64,000 nucleotides of DNA. Source: Sophora flavescens. Taxonomy: Eukaryota > Streptophyta > Magnoliopsida > Fabales > Fabaceae. Shown in pieces: positions 1 through 12,708 of the stretch; the first letter of the stretch is position 1, and the number at the start of each line of letters is the position of its first letter. Under the pieces are notes generated by a model. It had not been told where the DNA came from and ran no database searches. It saw only the letters and a program-made list of their open reading frames with translations. The stretch spans positions 992,001 to 1,056,000 of the forward strand of contig JAUPTC010000017.1 of assembly GCA_030762895.1 (NCBI GenBank). Direction: 5' to 3'. Made by a program: the position numbers and the translations under genes.

Positions 1-380
1 TTTGACAATTCTTGTGAAACCTGAAATTGTAGGAGTCTTCCTTATCTTTCTAGGGACAACAAGATCACCAAAATTCGATATTTGTAGCTCTAGTTATGCT
101 CTGCGCAAGGCAACAATGTCAAGATGAGTGAAAAATCCAAAAATTCACAATGTTTAGCAAATAAGCCTAATAATGTAAAAGCAAAAACAATGATTGTAAA
201 AGTTGTCTAATTTCCGTCTCTATCTGGTCTGTGCGGCTGTAAACCGTTATTTATGCTTATTAATCCTGACCTAACCCTGGACCAAATTAATGGCCTCCAA
301 ATAAGCTTTCCAACAAGGTATCATATGCATTAATTGGGCTTAAGATGAGTAAGCTAGGAACATTTAAGTGAAGGAACATC
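1..380 (+). repeat. Partial satellite monomer at window edge
   Basis: The window opens inside a monomer at TTTGACAATTCTTGTGAAAC, so the anchor and the first part are cut off. It carries variants not seen in the canonical HOR copies (CCCTGGACCAAATTAATGGC, AAGCTAGGAACATTTAAG). Its CCCTGGACC resembles type L, and its AATGTCAAGATGAGTG resembles the diverged monomer at 23359. It is probably a type L relative or a hybrid preceding the type A monomer at 381. Confidence 0.7.
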
Positions 381-2340
381 ATGGACTGCGCACTGATCAG
401 CGCCAGGGAACTCAGGACCCAATTTAGCCTTGATTTTGGCCTTATTTGACAATTTTTATGCCACCTGAAATTGTAGGTCTCTTCCTTATCTTTCTAAGGA
501 CAGCAAGATCATCAAAATCCGATATCTGTAGCTCTAGTTATGCTCTGCGCTAGGCAACAAGGTCAGGATGACTAAAAAATCAGAAAATTAACAATGTTTA
601 GCAATTAAGCCCAATAATGTAAAAGCAAAAATAATAATTGTAAAAGTTGTCTAATTTTCGTCTCTCTCTGGCTTGTGCGGCTGTAAACTGCTATGTGTGC
701 TTATTAATCCTGATCTAACCCCAGACCAAATTAGGGGCCTCTGAATATGTTTTCCAACAAGGTATCATATGCCTTAATTGGGCTTAAGATGATTAAGTTA
801 GGCCCATTTAGGTGAAGGAACATTATGGACTGCCCACTGATCCGCGCCAGACAACTCGGGACCCAATTTAGCCTTGATTTTGGCCTAATTTGACAACTCT
901 TGTGAAACCTGAAATTGTAGGTCTCTTCCTTATATTTCTAGGGACAGCAAGATCACCAAAATCCGATATTTGTAGCTCTTGTGATGCTCTGCGCAAGGCA
1001 ACAAGGTCAGGATGAGTGAAAAATCCGAAAATAACAATGTTTAGCAATTAAGCCCAATTAAGCCCAATAATGTAAAAACAAAAACAATGATTGTAAAATT
1101 TGTCTAATTTCCATCTCTCTCTAACTTGTACGGCTGTAAACAGCTATTTTTGCTTATTAATCATGACCGTGCCCTAGACCAAATTAAGGGCCTCTGTATA
1201 AGCTTTCCAACAAGGTATGATATGCCTTAATTGGGCTTAAGATGAGTAAGTTAGGCCCATTTAAGTGAAGGAAAATCATGGACTCACGTCTTGATCCATG
1301 CCGAGAGAACTCGAGACCCAATTTAGCCTTGATTTTGGGCTAATTTGACAATTCTTGTGAAACCTAAAATTGTAGGTCTCTTCCTTATCTTTCTACGGAC
1401 AGCAAGGTCACCAAAATCCGATATCTGTAGCTCGAGTTATGCTCTGTGCAAGGGAACAAGGTCAGGATGACTGAAAAATCCGAAAATTAACAATGTTTAC
1501 CAATTAAGCCCAATAATTTAAAAGCAAAAACAATGGTTGTAAAAGTTGTCTAATTTTCGTCTCTCTGGCTTGTGCGGCTGTAAACTGCTATTTATGCTTA
1601 TTAATCCTGACCGTACACTAGACCAAATTAAGGTCCTCTGTATAAGCTTTCCAACAAGGTATCATATGCCTTAATTGGGTTTTAAGATGAGTAAGTTAGA
1701 CCCATTTAAGTGAAGTAACATCATGGACTATGCACTGATCGGCGCTAGAGATCTCGGTACCCAATTTAGCCTAGATTTTGGCAAAATTTGACAATTCTTG
1801 TCAAACCTGAAATTGTAAGTCTCTTCCTTATCTTTCTAGGGACAACAAGATCACCAAAATCTGATATCTGTAGCTCTAGTTATGCTCTGCGCAAGGTAAC
1901 AAGGTCAAGATGAGTTAAAAATCCGAAAATTGACAATGTTTAGCAATTAAGCCCAATAATGTAAAAGCAAAAACAATGATGGGAAAAGTTGTCTAATTTC
2001 GGTCTCTCTCTGGCTTGTGCTGCTGTAAACTGCTATTTAAGTTTATTAATCCTAGACCAAATTAAGGGCCTCTGAATATGATTTCCAACAAGGTATCATA
2101 TGCCTTAATTGGGCTTAAGATGAGTAAGTTAGGCCCATTTAAGTGAAGGAACATTATGGACTTCGCATTGATCCTCGCCAAAGAACTCGGGATCGAATTT
2201 AAACTGCTATTTATACTTATTAATCCCGACCTAACCCTAGACCAAATTAAGGGCCTCTGAATAAACTTTCCAACAAGGTATCGTATGCCATAATTGGGCT
2301 TAAGATGAGTAAGTTAGGCCCATTTAAGTGAAGTAACATC
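381..2340 (+). repeat. HOR unit 0, partial: A-B-C-D-E
   Basis: Monomer starts: A 381, B 825, C 1278, D 1723, E 2156 (185 bp). Diagnostic variants: A has GCTATGTGTGCTTATTAAT and AATATGTTTTCC. B has TTATATTTCTAGGG and CTCTTGTGATGCTCTGCG plus a duplicated CCCAATTAAG, giving 453 bp. C has CTACGGACAGCAAGG and CAATAATTTAAAAGC. D has GATCGGCGCTAGAGATCTCGG and ATGATGGGAAAAG. E has ACTTCGCATTGATCCTCGCC joined to AAACTGCTATTTATACTTAT. The D copy here lacks 11 bases after TTATTAATCC, which explains its 433 bp length. Confidence 0.88.
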
Positions 2341-4753
2341 ATGGACTGTGCACTGATCCGCGCCAGAGAAATAGGGACCCACTTTAGCCTTGATTTTGGC
2401 CTAATTTGACATTTCTTGTCAAACCTGAAATTGTAGGTCTCTTCCTTATCTTTCTAGGGACAGCAAGCTCACCAAAATCCGATATCTGTAGCTCTAGTAT
2501 GCTCTGTGCAAGGCAACAAGGTCAGGATGAGTGAAGAATCCGAAAATTACCAATGTTTAGTAATTAAGCCCAATAATGTAAAAGCAAAAACAACGAATGT
2601 AAAAGGTGTCTAATTTCCATCTCTCTCTGGCTTGTATGGCTGAAAACTGCTATTTATGCTTTCTAATCCTGACCTAACCCTTGGTCAAATTAAGGGCCTC
2701 CGAATAAGCTTTCCAACAAGGTATCATACGCCTTAATAGGGCTTAAGATGAGTAAGTTAGGCCCATTTAAGTGAAGGAACATCATGGACTGCGCACTGAT
2801 CCGTGCCAGAGAACTCGGGACCCAATTTAGCCTTGATTTTGGCCTAATTTGACAACTCTTTTGAAACCTGAAATTGTAGGTCTCTTCCTTATCTTTCTAG
2901 GGACAGCAAGATCACCAAAATCCGATATCTGTAGCTCTAGTTATGCTCTGTGCAAGGCAACAAGGTCAGGATGAGGGAAAAATCCGAAAATTAACAATGT
3001 TTAGCAATTAAGCCCAATAATGTAAAAGCAAAAATAATAATTGTAAAAGTTGTCTAATTTTCGTCTCTCTCTGGCTTGTGCGGCTGTAAACTGCTATGTG
3101 TGCTTATTAATGCTGATCTAACCCTAGACCAAATTAGGGGCCTCTGAATATGTTTTCCAACAAGGTATCATATGCCTTAATTGGGCTTAAGATGATTAAG
3201 TTAGGCCCATTTAGGTGAAGGAACATTATGGATTGCCCACTGATCCGCGCCAGACAACTCGGGACCCAATTTAGCCTTGATTTTGGCCTAATTTGACAAC
3301 TCTTGTGAAACCTGAAATTGTAGGTCTCTTCCTTATATTTCTAGGGACAGCAAGATCACCAAAATCCGATATTTGTAGCTCTTGTGATGCTCTGCGCAAG
3401 GCAACAAGGTCAGGATGAGTGAAAAATCCGAAAATAACAATGTTTAGCAATTAAGCCCAATTAAGCCCAATAATGTAAAAACAAAAACAATGATTGTAAA
3501 ATTTGTCTAATTTCCATCTCTCTCTAACTTGTGCGGCTGTAAACAGCTATTTTTGCTTATTAATCATGACCGTGCCCTAGACCAAATTAAGGGCCTCTGT
3601 ATAAGCTTTCCAACAAGGTATGATATGCCTTAATTGGGCTTAAGATGAGTAAGTTAGGCCCATTTAAGTGAAGGAAAATCATGGACTGCGTACTGATCCA
3701 TGCCAGAGAACTCGAGACCCAATTTAGCCTTGATTTTGGGCTAATTTGACAATTCTTGTGAAACCTAAAATTGTAGGTCTCTTCCTTATCTTTCTACGGA
3801 CAACAAGGTCACCAAAATCCGATATCTGTAGCTCGAGTTATGCTCTGTGCAAGGGAACAAGGTCAGGATGACTGAAAAATCCGAAAATTAACAATGTTTA
3901 CCAATTAAGCCCAATAATTTAAAAGCAAAAACAATGGTTGTAAAAGTTGTCTAATTTTCGTCTCTCTCTGGCTTGTGCGGCTGTAAACTGCTATTTATGC
4001 TTATTAATCCTGACCGTACACTAGACCAAATTAAGGTCCTCTGTATAAGCTTTCCAACAAGGTATCATATGCCTTAATTGGGTTTAAGATGAGTAAGTTA
4101 GACCCATTTAAGTGAAGTAACATCATGGACTATGTACTGATCGGCGCTAGAGATCTCGGTACCCAATTTAGCCTAGATTTTGGCAAAATTTGACAATTCT
4201 TATCAAACCTGAAATTGTAAGTCTCTTCCTTATCTTTCTAGGGACAACAAGATCACCAAAATCTGATATCTGTAGCTCTAGTTATGCTCTGCGCAAGGTA
4301 ACAAGGTCAAGATGAGTTAAAAATCCGAAAATTGACAATGTTTAGCAATTAAGCCCAATAATGTAAAAGCAAAAACAATGATGGGAAAAGTTGTCTAATT
4401 TCGGTCTCTCTCTGGCTTGTGCTGCTGTTAACTGCTATTTAAGTTTATTAATCCTGACCTAACCCTAGACCAAATTAAGGGCCTCTGAATAAGATTTCCA
4501 ACAAGGTATCATATGCCTTAATTGGGCTTAAGATGAGTAAGTTAGGCCCATTTAAGTGAAGGAACATTATGGACTTCGCATTGATCCTCGCCAAAGAACT
4601 CGGGATCGAATTTAAACTGCTATTTATACTTATTAATCCCGACCTAACCCTAGACCAAATAAAGGGCCTCTGAATAAACTTTCCAACAAGGTATCGTATG
4701 CCATAATTGGGCTTAAGATGAGTAAGTTAGGCCCATTTAAGTGAAGTAACATC
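2341..4753 (+). repeat. HOR unit 1, short variant: F-(G/A)-B-C-D-E, 2413 bp
   Basis: Monomer starts: F 2341, G/A hybrid 2784, B 3228, C 3681, D 4125, E 4569. F is recognised by GAGAAATAGGGACCCACTTT and GTGAAGAATCCGAAAATTACC. The 2784 monomer begins like G (ATCCGTGCCAGAGAACTCGG, TCTTTTGAAACC, GAGGGAAAAATCC) and ends like A (ATAATAATTGTAAAAG, CTATGTGTGCTTATTAAT). That is what an in-register crossover deleting H-L would leave. The same variant recurs at 12709-15122. Confidence 0.88.
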
Positions 4754-7612
4754 ATGGACTGTGCACTGATCCGCGCCAGAGAAATAGGGACCCACTTTAG
4801 CCTTGATTTTGGCCTAATTTGACAATTCTTGTCAAACCTAAAATTGTAGGTCTCTTCCTTATCTTTCTATGGACAGCAAGCCCACCAAAATCCGATATCT
4901 CGTAGCTCTAGTATGCTCTGTGCAAGGCAACAAGGTCAGGATGAGTGAAGAATCCGAAAATTACCAATGTTTAGTAATTAAGCCCAATAATGTAAAAGCA
5001 AAAACAACGAATGTAAAAGGTGTCTAATTTCCATCTCTCTCTGGCTTGTATGGCTGAAAACTGTTATTTATGCTTTCTAATCCTGACCTAACCCTTGGTC
5101 AAATTAAGGGCCTCTGAATAAGCTTTCCAACAAGGTATCATATGCCTTAATAGGGCTTAAGATGAGTAAGTTAGGCCCATTTAAGTGAAGGAACATCATG
5201 GACTGCGCACTGATCCGTGCCAGAGAACTCGGGACCCAATTTAGCCTTGATTTTGGCCTAATTTGACAACTCTTTTGAAACCTGAAATTGTAGGTCTCTT
5301 CCTTATCTTTCTAGGGACAGCAAGATCACCAAAATCCGATATCTGTAGCTCTAGTTATGCTCTGTGCAAGGCAACAAGGTCAGGATGAGGGAAAAATCCG
5401 AAAATTAAAAATGTTTAGCAATTAAGCCCAATTAATCCCAAAAATGTAAAAGGAAAAACAATGATTGCAAAAGTTATCTAATTTCCGTCTCTCTCTGGCT
5501 TGTGCGGCTGTAAACTAATATTTATGCTTATTAATCCTGACCTAACCCTAGACCAAATTAAGAGACTCTGAATATGCTTTCCAACAAGGTATCATATGCC
5601 TTAATTAGGCTTAAGATGAGTAAGTTAGTCCCATTTAAGTAAAGGAACATCATGGATTGCCCACCGATCCGTGCCACAGAACTCGGGACCCAATTTAGCC
5701 TAGATTTTGGCCTAATTTGATAATTCTTGTGAAACCTGAAATTGCAGGTCTCTTCCTTATCTTTCTAGGGACAACAAGATCACCAAAATCCGATATCTGT
5801 AGCTCTAGTTATTCTCTGTGCAACGCAACAAGGTCGGGATGAGCGAAGAATCCGAAAATTAACAATGTTTAGCAATTAAGCCCAATAATGTAAAAGCAAA
5901 AACAATGAATGTAAAAGTTGTCTAATTTCCGTCTCTCTCTGGCTTGTACGGCTGTAAACTGATATTTATGCTTATTAATCATGACCTAACCCTTGGCCAA
6001 ATTAAGGGCCTCTGAATAAGCTTTCCAACAAGGTATCATATGCCTTATTAGGGCTTAAGATGAGTAAGTTAGGTCCATCTAAGTGAAGGAACATCATGGA
6101 CTGCGCACTGATCCGTGCCACAGAAATCGGGACCCAATTTAGCCATGAATTTGGCCTAATTTGACAATTCTTGTGAAACCTGAAATTGTATGTCTCTTCC
6201 TTATCTTTCTAGGGACAGCAATGTCACCAAAATCCGATATCTGTAGCTCGAGTTATGCTGTGCGCAAGGGAAAAAGGTCACGATGACTGAAAAATCCGAA
6301 AATTAACAATGTTTAGCATTCAAGCCCAATAATGTAAAAGCAAAAATAATGATTGTAAAAGTTATCTAATTTTCGTCTCTCTCTGGCTTGTGCGGCTGTA
6401 AACTGCTATTTATGCTTATTAATCCTGACCGTACCCTAGACCAAATTAAGAGCCTCTGTATAAGCTTTCCAACAAGGTATCATATGCCTTAATTGGGCTT
6501 AAGATGAGTAAGTTAGTCTCATTTAAGTGAAGGAACATCATGGACTACGTACTGATCCATGCCAGAGAACTCGAGACCCAATTTAGCCTTGATTTTGGGC
6601 TAATTTGACAATTCTTGTGAAACCTAAAATTGTAGGTCTCTTCCTTATCTTTCTACGGACAGCAAGGTCACCAAAATCCGATATCTGTAGCTCGAGTTAT
6701 GCTCTGTGCAAGGGAACAAGGTCAGGATGACTGAAAAATCCGAAAATTAACAATGTTTACCAATTAAGCCCAATAATTTAAAAGCAAAAACAATGGTTGT
6801 AAAAGTTGTCTAATTTTCGTCTCTCTCTGGCTTGTGCGGCTGTAAACTGCTATTTATGCTTATTAATCCTGACCGTACACTAGACCAAATTAAGGTCCTC
6901 TGTATAAGCTTTCCAACAAGGTATCATATGCCTTAATTGGGTTTAAGATGAGTAAGTTAGACCCATTTAAGTGAAGTAACATCATGGACTATGTACTGAT
7001 CGGCGCTAGAGATCTCGGTACCCAATTTAGCCTAGATTTTGGCAAAATTTGACAATTCTTATCAAACCTGAAATTGTAAGTCTCTTCCTTATCTTTCTAG
7101 GGACAACAAGATCACCAAAATCTGATATCTGTAGCTCTAGTTATGCTCTGCGCAAGGTAACAAGGTCAAGATGAGTTAAAAATCCGAAAATTGACAATGT
7201 TTAGCAATTAAGCCCAATAATGTAAAAGCAAAAACAATGATGGGAAAAGTTGTCTAATTTCGGTCTCTCTCGGCTTGTGCTTGCTGTTAACTGCTATTTA
7301 AGTTTATTAATCCTGACCTAACCCTAGACCAAATTAAGGGCCTCTGAATAAGATTTCCAACAAGGTATCATATGCCTTAATTGGGCTTAAGATGAGTAAG
7401 TTAGGCCCATTTAAGTGAAGGAACATTATGGACTTCGCATTGATCCTCGCCAAAGAACTCGGGATCGAATTTAAACTGCTATTTATACTTATTAATCCCG
7501 ACCTAACCCTAGACCAAATAAAGGGCCTCTGAATAAACTTTCCAACAAGGTATCGTATGCCATAATTGGGCTTAAGATGAGTAAGTTAGGCCCATTTAAG
7601 TGAAGTAACATC
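4754..7612 (+). repeat. HOR unit 2, deletion variant: F-G-H-I-C-D-E, 2859 bp
   Basis: Monomer starts: F 4754, G 5198 (454 bp), H 5652, I 6096, C 6540, D 6984, E 7428. G carries CCCAATTAATCCCAAAAATG; H carries ATTTGATAATTCTTGTG and TTATTCTCTGTGCAACGC; I carries AGCCATGAATTTGG and AAGGGAAAAAGGTCACG. Compared with the full 12-mer, J, K, L, A and B are missing and the array steps from I into C at the monomer anchor (GGACTACGTACTGATCCATG). Confidence 0.88.
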
Positions 7613-10600
7613 ATGGACTGTGCACTGATCCGCGCCAGAGAAATAGGGACCCACTTTAGCCTTGATTTTGGCCTAATTTGACAATTCTTGTCAAACCTAA
7701 AATTGTAGGTCTCTTCCTTATCTTTCTATGGACAGCAAGCCCACCAAAATCCGATATCTGTAGCTCTAGTATGCTCTGTGCAAGGCAACAAGGTCAGGAT
7801 GAGTGAAGAATCCGAAAATTACCAATGTTTAGTAATTAAGCCCAATAATGTAAAAGCAAAAACAACGAATGTAAAAGGTGTCTAATTTCCATCTCTCTCT
7901 GGCTTGTATGGCTGAAAACTGCTATTTATGCTTTCTAATCCTGACCTAACCCTTGGTCAAATTAAGGGCCTCTGAATAAGCTTTCCAACAAGGTATCATA
8001 TGCCTTAATAGGGCTTAAGATGAGTAAGTTAGGCCCATTTAAGTGAAGGAACATCATGGACTGCGCACTGATCCGTGCCAGAGAACTCGGGACCCAATTT
8101 AGCCTTGATTTTGGCCTAATTTGACAACTCTTTTGAAACCTGAAATTGTAGGTCTCTTCCTTATCTTTCTAGGGACAGCAAGATCACCAAAATCCGATAT
8201 CTGTAGCTCTAGTTATGCTCTGTGCAAGGCAACAAGGTCAGGATGAGGGAAAAATCCGAAAATTAAAAATGTTTAGCAATTAAGCCCAATTAATCCCAAA
8301 AATGTAAAAGGAAAAACAATGATTGCAAAAGTTATCTAATTTCCGTCTCTCTCTGGCTTGTGCGGCTGTAAACTAATATTTATGCTTATTAATCCTGACC
8401 TAACCCTAGACCAAATTAAGAGACTCTGAATATGCTTTCCAACAAGGTATCATATGCCTTAATTAGGCTTAAGATGAGTAAGTTAGTCCCATTTAAGTAA
8501 AGGAACATCATGGACTGCGCACTGATCCGTGCCACAGAACTCGGGACCCAATTTAGCCTAGATTTTGGCCTAATTTGATAATTCTTGTGAAACCTGAAAT
8601 TGCAGGTCTCTTCCTTATCTTTCTAGGGACAACAAGATCACCAAAATCCGATATCTGTAGCTCTAGTTATTCTCTGTGCAACGCAACAAGGTCGGGATGA
8701 GCGAAGAATCCGAAAATTAACAATGTTTAGCAATTAAGCCCAATAATGTAAAAGCAAAAACAATGAATGTAAAAGTTGTCTAATTTCCGTCTCTCTCTGG
8801 CTTGTACGGCTGTAAACTGATATTTATGCTTATTAATCATGACCTAACCCTTGGCCAAATTAAGGGCCTCTGAATAAGCTTTCCAACAAGGTATCATATG
8901 CCTTATTAGGGCTTAAGATGAGTAAGTTAGGTCCATCTAAGTGAAGGAACATCATGGACTGCGCACTGATCCGTGCCACAGAAATCGGGACCCAATTTAG
9001 CCATGAATTTGGCCTAATTTGACAATTCTTGTGAAACCTGAAATTGTATGTCTCTTCCTTATCTTTCTAGGGACAGCAATGTCACCAAAATCCGATATCT
9101 GTAGCTCGAGTTATGCTGTGCGCAAGGGAAAAAGGTCACGATGACTGAAAAATCCGAAAATTAACAATGTTTAGCATTCAAGCCCAATAATGTAAAAGCA
9201 AAAATAATGATTGTAAAAGTTATCTAATTTTCGTCTCTCTCTGGCTTGTGCGGCTGTAAACTGCTATTTAAGCTTATTAATCCTGACCGTACCCTAGACC
9301 AAATTAAGAGCCTCTGTATAAGCTTTCCAACAAGGTATCATATGCCTTAATTGGGCTTAAGATGAGTAAGTTAGTCTCATTTAAGTGAAGGAACATCATG
9401 GACTACGTACTTATCCGTTGCAGAGAACTCGGGACCCAATTTATTCTTGATTTTGGGCTACTTTGAAAATTCTTGTGAAACCTGAAATTGTAGGTCTCTT
9501 CCTTATCTTTTTAGGGACAGCAAGGTCACCAAAATCCGATATCTGTAGCTCGAGTTGTGCTCTGCGCAAGGGAACAAGGTCAGGATGACTGAAAAATCCG
9601 AAAAATAACAATGTTTAGCAATTAAGCCCAATAATGTAAAAGCAAAAACAATGATTGTAAAAGTTGTCTAATTTCCGTCTCTCTCTGGCTTGTGCGACTG
9701 TAAACTGCTATTTAAGCTTATTAACCCTGAACTAACCCTAGACCAAATAAAGGGCCTCTGAAGAAGCTTTCGAACAAGGTATCATATGCCTTAATTGGGC
9801 TTAAGATGAGTAAGTTAGGCCTATCTAAGTGAAGGAACATCATGGACTGCGCACTGATCCGTGCCACAGAACTCGGGACCCAATTTAGCATTGAATTTGG
9901 CCTAATTTGACAATTCTTGTGACACCTAAAATTGTAGGTCTCTTCCTAATCTTTCTAGGGACAGCAAGTTCAGTAAAATCCGATATCTGTAGCTCTAGTT
10001 ATGCTCTGCGCAAGGCAACAAGGTCAGGATGAGTGTAAAATCCGAAAATTAACAACGTTTAGCAATAAGCCCAATTAAGCCCAATAATGTAAAAGCAAAA
10101 ACAATGATTGTAAAAGTTGTCTAATTTCCGTTTCTCTCGGGCTTGTGCGGCTATAAACTGGTATTTATGCTTAATAATCATGACCTAACCCTAGACCAAA
10201 TTAAGGGCCTACGAATAAGCTTTCCAACAAGGTATCATATTCCTTAATCGGGATTAAGATGAGTAAGTTAGGCCTATTTAAGTGAAGGAACATCATGGAC
10301 AACGCACTGATCCGCGCCAGAGTACTCGGGAGCAAATTTAGCCTAGATTTTGGCCTAATTTGACAATTCTTGTCTCACCTGAAATTGTAGGTCTCTTCCT
10401 TATCTTTCTTGGGACAACAAGATCACCAAAATTCGATATATGTAGCTCTAGTTCTACTCTGCACAAGGCAGCAAGATCGGGATTAGTGAAAAATCCAAAA
10501 ATTAACAATGTTTAGTAATTAAGCTCAATAATGTAAAAGCAAAAATAATGATTGTAAAAGTTGTCTAATTTTCGTCTCTCTCTAGCTTGTGCGGCCTTAA

Positions 10601-12708
10601 ACTGCTATTTATGCTTATTAATCCTGACCTAACCCTGGACCAAAATAAGGGCCTCTGAATCAGCTTTCAAAGAAGGTATCATATGCCTTAATAGGGCTTA
10701 AGATGAGTAAGTTAGGCCCATTTAAGTGAAGGAAAATCATGGACTGCGTACTGATCCATGCCAGAGAACTCGAGACCCAATTTAGCCTTGATTTTGGCCT
10801 AATTTGACAACTCTTTTGAAACCTGAAATTGTAGGTCTCTTCCTTATCTTTCTAGGGACATCAAGATCACCAAAATCCGATATCTGTAGCTCTAGTTATG
10901 CTCTGTGCAAGGCAACAAGGTCAGGATGAGGGAAAAATCCGAAAATTAACAATGTTTAGCAATTAAGCCCAATAATGTAAAAGCAAAAATAATAATTGTA
11001 AAAGTTGTCTAATTTTCGTCTCTCTCTGGCTTGTGCGGCTGTAAACTGCTATGTGTGCTTATTAATCCTGATCTAACCCTAGAGCAAATTAGGGGCCTCT
11101 GAATATGTTTTCCAACAAGGTATCATATGCCTTAATTGGGCTTAAGATGATTAAGTTAGGCCCATTTAGGTGAAGGAACATTATGGACTGCCCACTGATC
11201 CGCGCCAGACAACTCGGGACCCAATTTAGCCTTGATTTTGGCCTAATTTGACAACTCTTGTGAAACCTGAAATTGTAGGTCTCTTCCTTATATTTCTAGG
11301 GACAGCAAGATCACCAAAATCCGATATTTGTAGCTCTTGTGATGCTCTGCGCAAGGCAACAAGGTCAGGATGAGTGAAAAATCCGAAAATAACAATGTTT
11401 AGCAATTAAGCCCAATTAAGCCCAATAATGTAAAAGCAAAAACAATGATTGTAAAATTTGTCTAATTTCCATCTCTCTCTAACTTGTGCGGCTGTAAACA
11501 GCTATTTTTGCTTATTAATCATGACCGTACCCTAGACCAAATTAAGGGCCTCTGTATAAGCTTTCCAACAAGGTATGATATGCCTTAATTGGGCTTAAGA
11601 TGAGTAAGTTAGGCCCATTTAAGTGAAGGAAAATCATGGACTGCGTACTGATCCATGCCGAGAACTCGGGACCCAATTTAGCCTTGATTTTGGGCTAATT
11701 TGACAATTCTTGGGAAACCTAGAATTGTAGGTCTCTTCCTTATCTTTCTACGGACAACAAGGTCACCAAAATCCGATATCCGTAGCTCGAGTTATGCTCT
11801 GTGCAAGGGAACAAGGTCGAGGATGACTGAAAAATCCGAAAATTAACAATGTTTACCAATTAAGCCCAATAATTTAAAAGCAAAAACAATGGTTGTAAAA
11901 GTTGTCTAATTTTCGTCTCTCTCTGGCTTGTGCGGCTGTAAACTGCTATTTATGCTTATTAATCCTGACCGTACACTAGACCAAATTAAGGTCCTCTGTA
12001 TAAGCTTTCCAACAAGGTATCATATGCCTTAATTGGGTTTAAAGATGAGTAAGTTAGACCCATTTAAGTGAAGTAACATCATGGACTATGCACTGATCGG
12101 CGCTAGAGATCTCGGTACCCAATTTAGCCTAGATTTTGGCAAAATTTGACAATTCTTGTCAAACCTGAAATTGTAAGTATCTTCCTTATCTTTCTAGGGA
12201 CAACAAGATCACCAAAATCTGATATCTGTAGCTCTAGTTATGCTCTGCGCAAGGTAACAAGGTCAAGATGAGTTAAAAATCCGAAAATTGACAATGTTTA
12301 GCAATTAAGCCCAATAATGTAAAAGCAAAAACAATGATGGGAAAAGTTGTCTAATTTCGGTCTCTCTCTGGCTTGTGCTGCTGTAAACTGCTATTTAAGT
12401 TTATTAATCTGACCTAACCCTAGACCAAATTAAGGGCCTCTGAATAAGATTTCCAACAAGGTATCATATGCCTTAATTGGGCTTAAGATGAGTAAGTTAG
12501 GCCCATTTAAGTGAAGGAACATTATGGACTTCGCATTGATCCTCGCCAAAGAACTCGGGATCGAATTTAAACTGCTATTTATACTTATTAATCCCGACCT
12601 AACCCTAGACCAAATTAAGGGCCTCTGAATAAACTTTCCAACAAGGTATCGTATGCCATAATTGGGCTTAAGATGAGTAAGTTAGGCCCATTTAAGTGAA
12701 GTAACATC
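7613..12708 (+). repeat. HOR unit 3, complete 12-mer F-G-H-I-J-K-L-A-B-C-D-E, 5096 bp
   Basis: Monomer starts: F 7613, G 8056, H 8510, I 8954, J 9398, K 9842, L 10295, A 10739, B 11183, C 11636, D 12081, E 12524. J is diagnosed by CTTATCCGTTGCAGAGAAC and AATTTATTCTTGATTTTGGG. K is diagnosed by TTTAGCATTGAATTTGGCC and AGCAAGTTCAGTAAAATCC. L is diagnosed by GAGTACTCGGGAGCAAATTT, CTTGTCTCACCTG and GAATCAGCTTTCAAAGAAGG. A here begins with a C-like anchor (GCGTACTGATCCATGCCAGA), suggesting exchange between monomer types. The spacing to the next complete unit matches: E recurs at 20036. Confidence 0.9.

Noticed and set aside
1155..1185. Interstitial telomere-like sequence (CTAACCCTAGACC in each monomer)
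   Set aside because: There is only one partial CCCTA-type unit per monomer and no tandem CCCTAAA run; it is part of the satellite.
1200..1225. CENP-B box-like site in TTTCCAACAAGGTATC
   Set aside because: It does not match the core bases of the box, and a plant equivalent is not established; resemblance is weak.
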